Origin: Desulfovibrio sp. Fe33
GTDB taxonomy: Bacteria > Desulfobacterota > Desulfovibrionia > Desulfovibrionales > Desulfovibrionaceae
Direction: 5' to 3'
Assembly (NCBI RefSeq): GCF_028532725.1
Contig: NZ_JAQKGU010000003.1
Coordinates: 1 to 64,000 of the forward strand
DNA length: 64,000 nt
Part shown: positions 50,807 to 60,718 of the stretch, one piece after another
How the letters are laid out: the number at the start of each line of letters is the position of its first letter
Numbering within the stretch: the stretch's first letter is position 1
Translations under genes and position numbers: made by a program
The notes under the pieces: model-generated
Databases searched by the model: none
The model's input: the letters and a program-made list of their open reading frames with translations, nothing else
Told to the model about the DNA's origin: nothing

Positions 50807-53194
50807 TTATGATCTCCTGGCCTTGGGGTTGACCGCATAAGGTTGGCTTTTGTGTTGCTTTGGCAGCTTGATAATCAGCCCATACTCTTCCAGAACATCC
50901 AGGCCGGGGCTAACCTCTTTCATAGTGGGGAACGTCCCTCGGACTCTTTTCAATGCGTCACGCCCTGTGAATCGCTCCACGCCGTCACGATCTAGCCAAC
51001 CCCATATTTTCTTAGCACACTCGGTCCGAGGATCGACGCCCATGAGGTCAAGGGCTGCCTTGGCATGTTCCACCAATATGGATGCAAGGTTGGTTGCTGC
51101 CAACATCACATCTTTTCCAATTTTGAGGTCCCAAGGGCGTTCACAATATGCGCAATGGAAAAGGCCAGCTAACCGCACTGCCTGGCCGGGGAGCTTTCCC
51201 GCCCAATCGGTCATATCTGCGAACTCTCCACCGGGGCCGAGTTCTTCCTCAACAGCCTTGTTGAAGTCCTCCCATACGTTTAACGCTTCGGGGGTCAGGT
51301 GGATCAGGTGGTGGGTATCCTGGCCGTCATCGCCCATACGGGCGGGGAGGTCCAAGAGTTCCCTTATCAAGCGGTTGTACTCGGCCTCTATCGTCTGTGA
51401 TACGGCTCGGGTTTGCCCCCTGCTTCCAAGCAGGCTCTTGGGCAGCCAGAACAGCATACGGCCTACCAACCCACGCCCGCGCATGACGCTGTTTTCGCCG
51501 AGGACCGTTATAACGCTCGGCTGCGGACAAAGAGCAAGGGTCAACGTCGGTGACTCCAACACGATTGGATCACGCCCGCGTCGGTCAACATGGACAGCCT
51601 CTTGCCCCCACGCCTTCAACACAAGGTCTAGGTTGGCAACGCCCTTGGAATAGCGGCCCGCCAAGGTGTCAAGTATCCCCCCCTCAGCTTCGATAATGGC
51701 GATTCGTCCTCCCTGCGGTTCCATGATCTCGGCCATGGCCTCCGGGGTTACATCGTCGGCAAGTAAACGGGGGATAGTTGGGACTTCCGGCAATTCGGCT
51801 TCAAGTTGTCGGACTTCATCTAAGACGGCCCTGCGGTCCTCGTTAGTCTTTGCACTGGCGATCTTCTTCCGCTTGGCGTTGATGGCCTGTTCCAGTGTAG
51901 CTCTTTCGGACTTGGCCGTTCGCACAGCATCCACCATTTCGGTCCTGCGCTCTTTCTCCCATTGGACAAGAGGCCGTTTGAATATCTCCACCACACCGCT
52001 TTTTCTTTGACCGGGAGGAAGCGCACAACACTGAAATAGGTTCAGTGGCTCGGAGTAGCCCGGCTTGACTTGGACGCGGGCCTTGCCTTGTACGGCTGTC
52101 GCAACGGCAGAGAGGGCGGCTGTCAGGGACAATTCAAGCGGCACCTGTAGGGCCTCGGCCACGTCCTGACAGATATGGGCCAGGGGACCGGGGATCATAT
52201 CAGCTTGAAGCTGAGGCAACACCACGTCGTCTAGATGGACGGGCGCGGGGTAATCCTCCTCGCTCGGCTTTTGGTCCTCGATGGGCTGAGGTCCATTGCA
52301 CCGGGCCAATTGCTCCCGCACAGCATCCAGCCCCGCCAATTGGTGAAGGTCGTTGAAGTCGGACAGGTCGGGGCGATCTTCAAAGAGGGGGACAACCAAC
52401 TTGCCTCCCACGCCTTGCGCTGCGGCCTCGGCCTTGGTTCTGCCGGGGTTGCCCTTGGTCCTAGCGTCGTTGTCTCCAGCTATGACGATCTCTCGGTCGG
52501 GGTAGGTCTTCCGCGCCAGCTCCGCTACGGGTTTGAGGTTCCCGGCATTGAACGCGCAAAGAACGGTTGCCCCGGTTGCCTCATACACGGAAAGACCTGT
52601 GGCAAGGCCCTCCACGATGAACAACCGGCCATCGTCGCCTTTGATTGGGAAAAAACCACCGGCAACTTGTCCACCAGGAAGGAACAACTTGGAGCCGTCC
52701 GCGTGGATGAATTGAAGCGTCTGCGGCTGCCCGTCTTTGCCGAGGACCGGCACGACCAGGTTGTCATCATCGACACGAAGCCGAGCAACTGCTCTTACTC
52801 CTTTGGCGGTCAGATACGGGTTGCCGTCCTGGGCGTCAGGAAGCCCGTTTAGGGCCTCGACAGCCTTGGCGCGGGCCTCGGCATAGCGGCGGGCCTGTTC
52901 TTTTGTCCTGGCTGCCCTGTCTCGCTCTATCCTGGCCTTGAGGGACTGCCTCTCGGCCTCGGACATTGCGGAACTGTCGCCATCCGTCCAGGTGCCGGAC
53001 TCTCCGGTGCGCCAGTTTTGCCACCAACCGGACGCGGGCTGGTCCAGATGTAGCACATAGGCAGCGTCTTTACCCTGCGGCTTCCCCTGGGTCCCGCAAC
53101 GGTGCAACTCGCCGTCTGCTAGGATTTCGCCGGGGACGATCCCGGCACGGTGAAGCTCGGCCTCAAACGCGGAGATGATATCTTGCGGGGTCAT
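50807..53194 (-). CDS. Toprim-DUF3987 primase/helicase-like protein (island)
   Basis: The 795-residue protein has an N-terminal primase-like segment (GELHRCGTQGKPQGKDAAYV; GWWQNWRTGESGTW), a Toprim domain (about residues 190-270: LFIVEGLATGLSVYEATGAT and IVIAGDNDA) and a long C-terminal DUF3987/YfjI region with ALSAVATAVQGKARVQV. It is the replication protein of the element, priming DNA as in P4-type islands. It overlaps or touches genes on both sides. Confidence 0.85.
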   Translation of the reverse strand: MTPQDIISAFEAELHRAGIVPGEILADGELHRCGTQGKPQGKDAAYVLHLDQPASGWWQNWRTGESGTWTDGDSSAMSEAERQSLKARIERDRAARTKEQARRYAEARAKAVEALNGLPDAQDGNPYLTAKGVRAVARLRVDDDNLVVPVLGKDGQPQTLQFIHADGSKLFLPGGQVAGGFFPIKGDDGRLFIVEGLATGLSVYEATGATVLCAFNAGNLKPVAELARKTYPDREIVIAGDNDARTKGNPGRTKAEAAAQGVGGKLVVPLFEDRPDLSDFNDLHQLAGLDAVREQLARCNGPQPIEDQKPSEEDYPAPVHLDDVVLPQLQADMIPGPLAHICQDVAEALQVPLELSLTAALSAVATAVQGKARVQVKPGYSEPLNLFQCCALPPGQRKSGVVEIFKRPLVQWEKERRTEMVDAVRTAKSERATLEQAINAKRKKIASAKTNEDRRAVLDEVRQLEAELPEVPTIPRLLADDVTPEAMAEIMEPQGGRIAIIEAEGGILDTLAGRYSKGVANLDLVLKAWGQEAVHVDRRGRDPIVLESPTLTLALCPQPSVITVLGENSVMRGRGLVGRMLFWLPKSLLGSRGQTRAVSQTIEAEYNRLIRELLDLPARMGDDGQDTHHLIHLTPEALNVWEDFNKAVEEELGPGGEFADMTDWAGKLPGQAVRLAGLFHCAYCERPWDLKIGKDVMLAATNLASILVEHAKAALDLMGVDPRTECAKKIWGWLDRDGVERFTGRDALKRVRGTFPTMKEVSPGLDVLEEYGLIIKLPKQHKSQPYAVNPKARRS

Positions 53195-53448
53195 GCTGCC
53201 ACCCCCTGTCGGTCTTCGGCCTCCTCAATGTGGACTTGGAGGGCATCCACCATGAGAGAGGTCCGAGCATCCCACGGCCAACCGGCTGCGGCCACACGGT
53301 CAATCATGCGGCTCTGAACTCGGCGGGCGATCCTGGGGGCAGCCTGTTTGACGGATTCAAACGGAAGCGGTATGAATTGGGCAACGGTTTTTCTTTCGCC
53401 CCTCGATGTCTCGGCAGGATTGACGGGGGCTTTTGCTTTGTTCAGCAT
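53191..53448 (-). CDS. Small island protein, 85 residues
   Basis: The start at 53448 overlaps the stop of the AlpA gene (ATGA). It is basic in the middle (RIARRVQSRMIDRVAAAGWPW) with an acidic end. No family is recognised. The overlaps with both neighbours support it as a real gene. Confidence 0.6.
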   Translation of the reverse strand: MLNKAKAPVNPAETSRGERKTVAQFIPLPFESVKQAAPRIARRVQSRMIDRVAAAGWPWDARTSLMVDALQVHIEEAEDRQGVAA

Positions 53449-53672
53449 CAGGCAGCCTCCCCGTCCTTGGGTTCGCGGTTGCGCTCCTCCATCCACTCAC
53501 GGACGGCGGCAACGTCAAAGGCGGTAGTACGCGGTCCGAGTTTTACGGGCTTGGGAAACTGGCCATTTTTAATCCAGCGCCAAATGGTGGGTTCGCTTGC
53601 AGGAATAAAGTTGAGAAGCTGCTTGATCCGCAGGAAGCCGGTGTCAGGGAATACCGGGGTGCCAGATGTCAT
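53448..53672 (-). CDS. AlpA-like excisionase/regulator (island)
   Basis: The 74-residue winged-helix protein contains GFLRIKQLLNFIPASEPTIWR and WIKNGQFPKPVKLGPRTTAF, then VREWMEERN, the classic AlpA/MerR-like pattern of P4-type islands. Such proteins activate or reverse integration and control the replication operon that follows. Confidence 0.87.
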   Translation of the reverse strand: MTSGTPVFPDTGFLRIKQLLNFIPASEPTIWRWIKNGQFPKPVKLGPRTTAFDVAAVREWMEERNREPKDGEAA

Positions 53673-53786
53673 AAAAACCTCCAAATAGTCTGAGCCGTGG
53701 TGAGGCTCGGTTAGACTTTATGGAAGTTAGATAAAAAACAGGTGGTGATTAGGTAAGCGTGGCAGTTTTGACGAACTGGTATCTTG

Positions 53787-54617
53787 TTACCTAAAGGGGA
53801 GTACGTCGCCAGCCTGGATGCACTCGCACGTTCTTGAAAAATGCCGCCGGAAGACAGAATCCTCAGATCCGGCAAATCCAAGAGACTCAAATTGGGGAAG
53901 GTCCCTAAGTCTTCGGCAATGATCAGCCAAGTTATGCTCTCCGGTTACTTCAACCTGATCGTAAAGCCAAATACCAATGGCCCTTGCGCGATTGTGTAGC
54001 CTCTGAATAGGAACGGACGGTGATTCTCGCTTGATAGCGCTCAACACTTCACGCGGGTAGCCCGGTCTGCCGCCATGTAAGGAGTCTTCAAGTTCCTGCC
54101 TCCATTGAGACTCCCCAGAATTGATTCTGGTCATCAGCATGAGGAGGCGGACGGATTCAAGGGCCTCGGCCATATTTCCCGAGACATCAATTCTGATATC
54201 TAGGATTTCCCCCTCTGACTTGATCTGTTCCACCCATGGATTTTGGACCGGCGAAAGTCCTACTCCAAGATTTTCTGGAAATGTTTCTGAGGCTACGGCG
54301 TCTAAAATGTCGGTAGCTTTTTCTTTACAGGTCCAATCAGCCGGGAAAAGGGTTTTTCTTTGTTGGTGACTTTTTCTTGCCTGGTAAAGAGCATCCCGTT
54401 GGGCTGGGGTTAATCCGCCCCACAAATCAAGTGGGGCCAGCGATTCGATTGCCGAGAAAAGAGCGTTTCTCCAATAATCGTCTTCCTCTTCTGGCGTGGC
54501 TTCCACAAAGACATCAATAGCGGCCCATTCTTCATTCTCCAATCTGATGAATTCGGGGTTTCTGGAAACGTATTGCCCCCTCCAAAAAAGGAATTGCTCA
54601 AGCTTATTGTTACTCAC
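53787..54617 (-). CDS. Unknown island cargo protein, 276 residues
   Basis: No motif is recognised. It is acidic, largely helical, with no signal peptide or membrane segments. It begins NNKLEQFLFWRGQYVSRNPE and has a central DIRIDVSGNMAEALESVRLLMLM. It is transcribed with the other island genes but is separated by a 147-bp structured leader from the gene upstream and by 114 bp from AlpA downstream. It is a candidate cargo or defence gene; no function can be assigned. Confidence 0.65.
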   Translation of the reverse strand: MSNNKLEQFLFWRGQYVSRNPEFIRLENEEWAAIDVFVEATPEEEDDYWRNALFSAIESLAPLDLWGGLTPAQRDALYQARKSHQQRKTLFPADWTCKEKATDILDAVASETFPENLGVGLSPVQNPWVEQIKSEGEILDIRIDVSGNMAEALESVRLLMLMTRINSGESQWRQELEDSLHGGRPGYPREVLSAIKRESPSVPIQRLHNRARAIGIWLYDQVEVTGEHNLADHCRRLRDLPQFESLGFAGSEDSVFRRHFSRTCECIQAGDVLPFR

Positions 54618-54651
54618 GCTAGGCCCTCCCGTTAGCCTTCTCCCGTTTGCG

Positions 54652-54718
54652 TCACGCCCAACCCCGGCGGGAGGCCGGGGCTTTCACCTGGGGGAGCTAC
54701 CCCCAAGCTAGGGCGTGA
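54652..54718 (-). ncRNA. Candidate structured RNA: three-way junction upstream of the 276-residue cargo gene
   Basis: On the minus strand UCACGCCC (54718-54711) pairs with GGGCGUGA (54659-54652) as a closing 8-bp helix. Inside are UGGGGG-UAGCU-CCCCCA and CCCCGGC-CUCCC-GCCGGGG hairpins, joined by UAGCU, GGUGAAAG and UU. A further UUCG-capped hairpin (54747-54730) lies upstream, with a G-U pair that would be an A-C mismatch on the other strand, so the minus strand is the likely RNA. I cannot match it to a known class. Confidence 0.6.
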
Positions 54719-54764
54719 AATCTATGCTGCCCCAGCCGAAGCCGGGGGGCGTGTTGTACCGTTG

Positions 54765-54995
54765 CTAGATTTTTTGGACCGGTTCAAGGATATCGGAAAT
54801 CTCGCGGACTTGTCTTGTCGCCAATTCCATTGCGTGAGCCATTCCAAAAACCTCTTCTCCCTTTTCCCGGTCCATCTCACAATCCCCCCGAATTTCAAGG
54901 CTTCCTTCTATAAAACTGAGAAAAGAATGAAGCTTGGAGAGTTCCCTTTGAGCCTCAGCCATACGTTCGCTTTGGGTCAGCAACGACTTATCCAT
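54765..54995 (-). CDS. Small helical island protein B, 76 residues
   Basis: It starts MDKSLLTQSERMAEAQREL and has a second helix with EVFGMAHAMELATRQVREISD. The start overlaps the end of the upstream gene by 8 bases. The second helix resembles VFGSAYMLASLGKRLSDLAC in that neighbour, so the two look like diverged copies. No family is known to me. Confidence 0.6.
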   Translation of the reverse strand: MDKSLLTQSERMAEAQRELSKLHSFLSFIEGSLEIRGDCEMDREKGEEVFGMAHAMELATRQVREISDILEPVQKI

Positions 54996-55278
54996 GAGAT
55001 GCCTCCGCTCGGAGTCTTCTCGGCATGTCGTCAACCTCGCAAGCGAGGTCGGAAAGTCTCTTTCCAAGGGAAGCGAGCATGTAAGCCGAGCCGAACACCT
55101 GACTATAAGACTCATTGCCCGTTCTGTCGCTGATGTTGTCGAGCAATTCACTGATGGCATTGACTGCATGCCCGATCTCTCCAATCTCGTGAGCGTGTTC
55201 GAGACAACTTTGCCTAAGCGCCTTCATAGGAATGCCATTGCCATCAGGGGATGTTCCCGCTACTTTCAGTTCAGCCAT
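54988..55278 (-). CDS. Small helical island protein A, 96 residues
   Basis: It begins MAELKVAGTSPDGNGIPMKA and is helical throughout, with an acidic middle. AGGAGG precedes the start. It overlaps protein B and shares the VFG(S/M)A helix pattern with it. It lies 90 bases from the end of the integrase gene. Function unknown. Confidence 0.6.
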   Translation of the reverse strand: MAELKVAGTSPDGNGIPMKALRQSCLEHAHEIGEIGHAVNAISELLDNISDRTGNESYSQVFGSAYMLASLGKRLSDLACEVDDMPRRLRAEASHG

Positions 55279-55368
55279 GATTCTACCTCCTGTGTAGGGT
55301 TGTGGTCAGGTCCTATCGGGGTGGTTGCAGCACCCCGGCAGGGCCATTTCTTTTGCTCGATATGGGCT

Positions 55369-56589
55369 TTATGCTTGCTTGAAAATCGGCACCACCTTGC
55401 CGTCTGCGTCCTTTTTCAGTTTGTCCAGGAAGTCAGCCCAGCTTTGCATCATCTCGCGGCGCTGGGGCAAATATTGGCTTCGGTTGTATGCCGCTCGAAT
55501 TGCGTTTTTCGGGGTATGGGCCAGTTGCGCCTCGATAACATCCGGTTCCCAGCCCGTTTCGTTCAAGAGGGTGGAGGCCATAGCTCGGAAGCCGTGGGCG
55601 GTCATTTGGTCATTGGTGTATCCGAGATAGCGCAAGGCCGCGTTCAGCGTGTTTGCTGATATGGGTTTGTCGCCACGGTTGCCGGGGAAAAGATACTTGC
55701 CCGATCCGGTCAGGGGGTAGAGATCCGCCAGCACGTCAACGGCTTGCCGGGAGAGCGGGACAAGGTGAGGGCGGCGCATCTTCATCTTTTCGGGGGGAAT
55801 CCTCCAGGTGGGTGTCTTGCCTTCCAGTTCAAACTCGCTCCACTCAGACTTGCGGAGTTCGCCAGGACGCACGAAGAGCAGGGGGGCAAGGCGTAGGGCG
55901 CAGCGGGTTGTGTGTTGGCCGTGATAGCCGTCTATGGCGTTCAACAATGCGCCGACTTCGCGCACGTCGGTTATCGCCGCAAAGTGTTTCTTCTCGGGGG
56001 GAGGGACAGAGCCTTGAAGGTCCCTTGTAGGATCGCGCTCGGCACGGCCTGTAGCGACCGCAAAGCGCATTATCTGGCCAATCTTCTGCATCTGTCGCCG
56101 GGCAGTCTCAGCCGCGCCCCTGGATTCAATGCGACGGATACATGCGAGGATTTCAGGCGGGGTCAACTCCCTGATCGCCCGGTGTCCTAGCCAGGGGAAG
56201 ACGTCTTTTTCAAGACGCTGGATAATGGATTTGCCGTAGGGCTTGGAGAAGGCGTGCTTGTAGCGGTCGAACCACTCCAGGGCGATAGTTTGGAAGGTTT
56301 CACCCTCGGCACGTTCCAGCGCCTTTTCTTCCTGGCGGACCTGAGAGGGGTCCTGGCCGTTGTCCAGTAGCTTGCGGAAGTCGCGGCGCTTGTCGCGGGC
56401 CTCGGACAAACTCACGTCGGGATAGGTGCCGAGAGAGAGCCGCTTCTCCTTGCCCCCAAAACGGTACTTGAGCCGCCACCACTTGCCCCCACGCGGGGAG
56501 ACTTCAAGATATAGTCCTTTCTCATCGAAAAGACGGTAGATTTTCTCTTTCGGCTTGGCGTTCCGGCAGGTCACATCGGTTAACGGCAT
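55369..56589 (-). CDS. int: P4-type tyrosine site-specific integrase
   Basis: The 406-residue protein has the N-terminal DUF4102 arm-binding domain (PLTDVTCRNAKPKEKIYRLF), a core-binding middle, and the catalytic C-terminus with Arg in LLFVRPGELRKSEW, HGFR at 332-335, His358 in AHTP, and Tyr368 in AYNRSQY. It lies 175 bases from tRNA-Ser, whose 3' end is the attachment site. It recombines att sites to integrate and excise the island. Confidence 0.95.
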   Translation of the reverse strand: MPLTDVTCRNAKPKEKIYRLFDEKGLYLEVSPRGGKWWRLKYRFGGKEKRLSLGTYPDVSLSEARDKRRDFRKLLDNGQDPSQVRQEEKALERAEGETFQTIALEWFDRYKHAFSKPYGKSIIQRLEKDVFPWLGHRAIRELTPPEILACIRRIESRGAAETARRQMQKIGQIMRFAVATGRAERDPTRDLQGSVPPPEKKHFAAITDVREVGALLNAIDGYHGQHTTRCALRLAPLLFVRPGELRKSEWSEFELEGKTPTWRIPPEKMKMRRPHLVPLSRQAVDVLADLYPLTGSGKYLFPGNRGDKPISANTLNAALRYLGYTNDQMTAHGFRAMASTLLNETGWEPDVIEAQLAHTPKNAIRAAYNRSQYLPQRREMMQSWADFLDKLKKDADGKVVPIFKQA

Positions 56590-56704
56590 GGGGGCAACTC
56601 CTTGCTACTTGGGGCAACCTTTTTCCATTTGCCCCCATTATTGCCCCCAGTTGCCCCAATATGTCAATAAACCCTATTTTACCTTATGAGACCACCTAGA
56701 AAGC

Positions 56705-56731
56705 AAAAAACCCCGTATTAACGGGGCTTTC
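56705..56731 (-). terminator. Terminator downstream of tRNA-Ser (island-supplied)
   Basis: On the minus strand AAAGCCCCGT-TAAT-ACGGGGTTTTTT. It lies between the integrase and the tRNA, and has replaced the original terminator now at 48392-48424. Confidence 0.8.
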
Positions 56732-56756
56732 TGTATCTCTCAAGACCTCTTGAGGC

Positions 56757-56783
56757 TGAAATATGGCGGAGAGGGTGGGATTC
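56757..56783 (-). repeat. Right attachment repeat (attR inside tRNA-Ser)
   Basis: Identical to the 27-bp repeat at 48425-48451; it covers the encoded CCA end, the acceptor 3' strand and part of the T arm, so integration keeps the tRNA whole. Confidence 0.9.
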
Positions 56784-56859
56784 GAACCCACGTACGAGCT
56801 ATTAACTCGTAACTCGATTTCGAGTCGAGCGCGTTACGGCCGGACTTCGCTACCTCTCC
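56764..56859 (-). tRNA. tRNA-Ser (anticodon CGA)
   Basis: On the minus strand the 96-base gene starts GGAGAGGTAGCGAAG and ends CCTCTCCGCCA, with a 7-bp acceptor stem. The anticodon stem-loop is CTCGA-CTCGAAA-TCGAG, giving anticodon CGA (codon UCG). A long variable arm (GTTACGAG...CTCGTAC region) and GGTTCGAATCC T arm confirm a class II serine tRNA. CCA is encoded. Confidence 0.95.
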
Positions 56860-57076
56860 AATATGTCCACTTGCGCTGTTGACGTGCTGCGGAAGGGGCC
56901 GGGAATTTCCAGGTTGTTCCTTCCGTCGCCCCGGTGCATGTGCTGAACTGTCTGTTTTGTTCAAAACATGCGGAGCGCGTTGTGGAATTGGGTTTATAAA
57001 CAGAGTCGGCGCGGCTGGCAAGCACCTTTTGGGATTTGTCGGGGGCGGGATGCTGTTTTGTTGGCGGAAGATAATG

Positions 57077-57111
57077 AAAAACGCCTCGCGGTTTGGCCGG
57101 GAGGCGTTTTT
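57077..57111 (-). terminator. Terminator after the NifX-like gene
   Basis: AAAAACGCCTC and GAGGCGTTTTT arms with a GC-rich loop lie 22 bases past the 3' end of the minus-strand gene. Confidence 0.85.
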
Positions 57112-57132
57112 GCCGGGGGTGCAAAGTTAATT

Positions 57133-57519
57133 TTAAAGCGGCTTCAGGTGGTTGTGGTCGTGACCTTCGTGATGGTCGCAATCGTGGTGATCGCAGGTGA
57201 TCTGGTTGTCCTTCAATTCGCCGGACAGCCATTTGTCAAGGACGTCCTCGATGGGGCCGGAGCAGCCTCGGATTACTTCGATGCCGGCATTTTTCAGGAT
57301 ATTCAACGCCCCCTGGCCCATGTTGCCGGCCAGCATGACCTTGACGCCGCGTTCGGCCAGAACCGGGGCGATGTCGGATTTGCAACCGCACCCTTGGGGC
57401 GAGTCCATGCGCTCGCTGAAGGTGATCCGATTGTCCTCGATGGTTACGAGGGTGTAATGGTCGCAATGGCCGAAATGATCGTCGATGAGCCCTTCGCGGG
57501 TGGGCAGTGCGATTATCAT
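57133..57519 (-). CDS. NifX/NifB-type dinitrogenase iron-molybdenum cofactor biosynthesis family protein
   Basis: The 128-residue protein starts at 57519 after AGGAGAGA. It reads MIIALPTREGLIDDHFGHCDHY and has CGCKSDIAPVLAERGVKVMLAGNMGQGALNILKNAGIEV, the NifX/NafY-like fold, and a His/Asp-rich metal-binding tail (CDHHDCDHHEGHDHNH). These stand-alone proteins may carry Fe-S or Fe-Mo clusters or act as metal sensors. A longer frame to 58002 overlaps tadA and is not real. Confidence 0.87.
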   Translation of the reverse strand: MIIALPTREGLIDDHFGHCDHYTLVTIEDNRITFSERMDSPQGCGCKSDIAPVLAERGVKVMLAGNMGQGALNILKNAGIEVIRGCSGPIEDVLDKWLSGELKDNQITCDHHDCDHHEGHDHNHLKPL

Positions 57520-57590
57520 ATGTCTCTCCTGGATGGATGAATGGGTTCGAATGAAATATGATAAGACAAAATCATTCCATGTAAAGGGGA

Positions 57591-58079
57591 CTATTTCCTG
57601 CGTTCCAGAAAGAACCGTTTGAGCAGGGACGAGCATTCGCTGCCCATGACGCCTTCCACGGTCCACAGTCGGTGGTTTGCGAACGGCAGGGAACAGCCTT
57701 GCAGATTGGAGACGAGAGCTCCGGCACGGTCGTCCCTGGCCGCGAAGACCACTCCGGCCACTCGGGCGTGAATGAGCGCACCCGTGCACATGAGGCAAGG
57801 CTCCAGGGTCACGGCCATGATGGTGCCGGGCAGCCGGTAGTTGCCCATTATCCGTGCCGCCTCGCGCAGGCAGAGAATTTCCGCGTGCCCGGTCGGGTCG
57901 TGGGTGGCGATGGGCTTGTTGTGGGCCGCCGCGAGCAATGTGCCCGTAGGTGTGAACAGGGCCGCGCCAATGGGGGCCTCTCCAGCCTTGGAACCCTTGC
58001 ACGCCTCTTCGAACGCAACGTCCATAAGGGCGCGCCAGGTTGTTCCGGCGGGCGGCTGGGGGGCGACGGGCGCGGCCAT
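57591..58079 (-). CDS. tadA: tRNA-specific adenosine deaminase
   Basis: The 162-residue zinc enzyme has the catalytic HAE in TGHAEILCLREAAR and the PCxxC zinc site in LEPCLMCTGALIHAR. It converts A34 to inosine in tRNA-Arg(ACG). An N-terminal Ala/Pro extension of about 12 residues is present. It lies 72 bases from the NifX-like gene in the same direction. Confidence 0.93.
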   Translation of the reverse strand: MAAPVAPQPPAGTTWRALMDVAFEEACKGSKAGEAPIGAALFTPTGTLLAAAHNKPIATHDPTGHAEILCLREAARIMGNYRLPGTIMAVTLEPCLMCTGALIHARVAGVVFAARDDRAGALVSNLQGCSLPFANHRLWTVEGVMGSECSSLLKRFFLERRK

Positions 58080-58088
58080 GGGCGGTGA

Positions 58089-58904
58089 CTACCTGTCCTT
58101 CAGGTAGCGCACCCCGGCTTCGAGCATGACCAGGCCAAGCGGCATTTCCGGGTCTGTGCCGCGCGTCCAGGACGGGTGATTGGTCTTGTGGTTGTACGCT
58201 TCGGGGTGGGGCATGAGGCCCAAAATACGGCCCGTGGGATCGGTCAGCCCGGCGATGCCGAGCGGCGATCCGTTGGGATTGTACGGATATTCCTGCGTCA
58301 CTTCGCCGGTCTCGGGATGAATGTATTGGACCGCGATGAGATTATCTTTTTGCAGGGTCTGGAAGGTGGCTTCATCCATGGGGATGATCTTGCCTTCGCC
58401 ATGGCGGATGGGCACGTCGAGGCAGTCGATGCCCTTGGTGAAAACGCAGGGCGAGGCGGGGTTGGCCTTGAGGCGCACCCAGCGGTCTTCGAACCGGCCG
58501 GAGTCGTTGTAGGACAAAGAAACCTGGCGTTCGAAATACCGCCCGCCGATGGCCGGAAGCAGGCCGAGCTTGCACAAAAGCTGGAAGCCGTTGCAGATGC
58601 CGAGGATGATGCCGCCTTTCTCGAAGAAACCCTTCAGTTGATCGAGAACGGGTTTGCCGTCCGCGTCGATGGACCACCGCCAGCGCAGGGCCGCCGCCTG
58701 GGCCGCTCCCAGATCGTCGCCGTCCAAAAATCCGCCGGGGCAGAGCAGGTAATTGTATTCGTCCATGCGGACATGGCCCGCTGCGAGATCGGAAAAGTAA
58801 ACGATATCGGCATTATCCGCACCAGCCTGTTGCAAGGCGTAGGCGGATTCCTTCTCGCAGTTGGTGCCGTATCCGGTGATGACGAGTGCATTGACGCGGG
58901 CCAT
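58089..58904 (-). CDS. purQ: Phosphoribosylformylglycinamidine synthase, glutaminase subunit (PurQ-like)
   Basis: The 271-residue class I glutamine amidotransferase has nucleophile Cys in GICNGFQLLCKLGLLP and the His/Glu in GLMPHPEAYNHK. The start at 58904 (ARVNALVITGYGTNC) follows GAGGAGA; the longer frame to 59009 is not needed. It supplies ammonia to PurL in purine synthesis. At about 45 residues longer than common PurQ it is of the larger type. Confidence 0.88.
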   Translation of the reverse strand: MARVNALVITGYGTNCEKESAYALQQAGADNADIVYFSDLAAGHVRMDEYNYLLCPGGFLDGDDLGAAQAAALRWRWSIDADGKPVLDQLKGFFEKGGIILGICNGFQLLCKLGLLPAIGGRYFERQVSLSYNDSGRFEDRWVRLKANPASPCVFTKGIDCLDVPIRHGEGKIIPMDEATFQTLQKDNLIAVQYIHPETGEVTQEYPYNPNGSPLGIAGLTDPTGRILGLMPHPEAYNHKTNHPSWTRGTDPEMPLGLVMLEAGVRYLKDR

Positions 58905-59074
58905 GAAATTCTCCTCTTCATATTGACTTTGTCGCAGTACCCTGCAAAATTCGCGAAGTAGCGACGTGCTGGGCAGGAACATACGTGTCCGGCGCACGAC
59001 AGTCAACATGGCCGGTGAACGAGACCGGTTATGATATATCCTTACAATTCAAGCATAACCAAGGGGCTTTCTGA

Positions 59075-60715
<1,641 letters not shown>

Positions 60716-60718
60716 TCT

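Larger units (their letters stand above)
48425..56783 (-). mobile_element. Genomic island(s) in tRNA-Ser: integrase-bearing integrative element plus inner remnant
   Basis: The roughly 8.36-kb region is bounded by the 27-bp direct repeats, with a P4-type integrase next to the tRNA. Nearly all genes are on the minus strand. A degenerate third att copy at 49800-49817 with its own terminator splits it into a 1.4-kb inner part (HNH-like gene, recombinase fragment) and a 7-kb part (nuclease, primase, AlpA, cargo, integrase). No capsid, tail or conjugation genes are seen, so it resembles a satellite-type or P4-like element. Confidence 0.87.

Noticed and set aside
57520-58002. N-terminal extension of the NifX-like frame
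   Set aside because: It overlaps tadA in another frame; the ATG at 57519 has the ribosome site and starts the domain.
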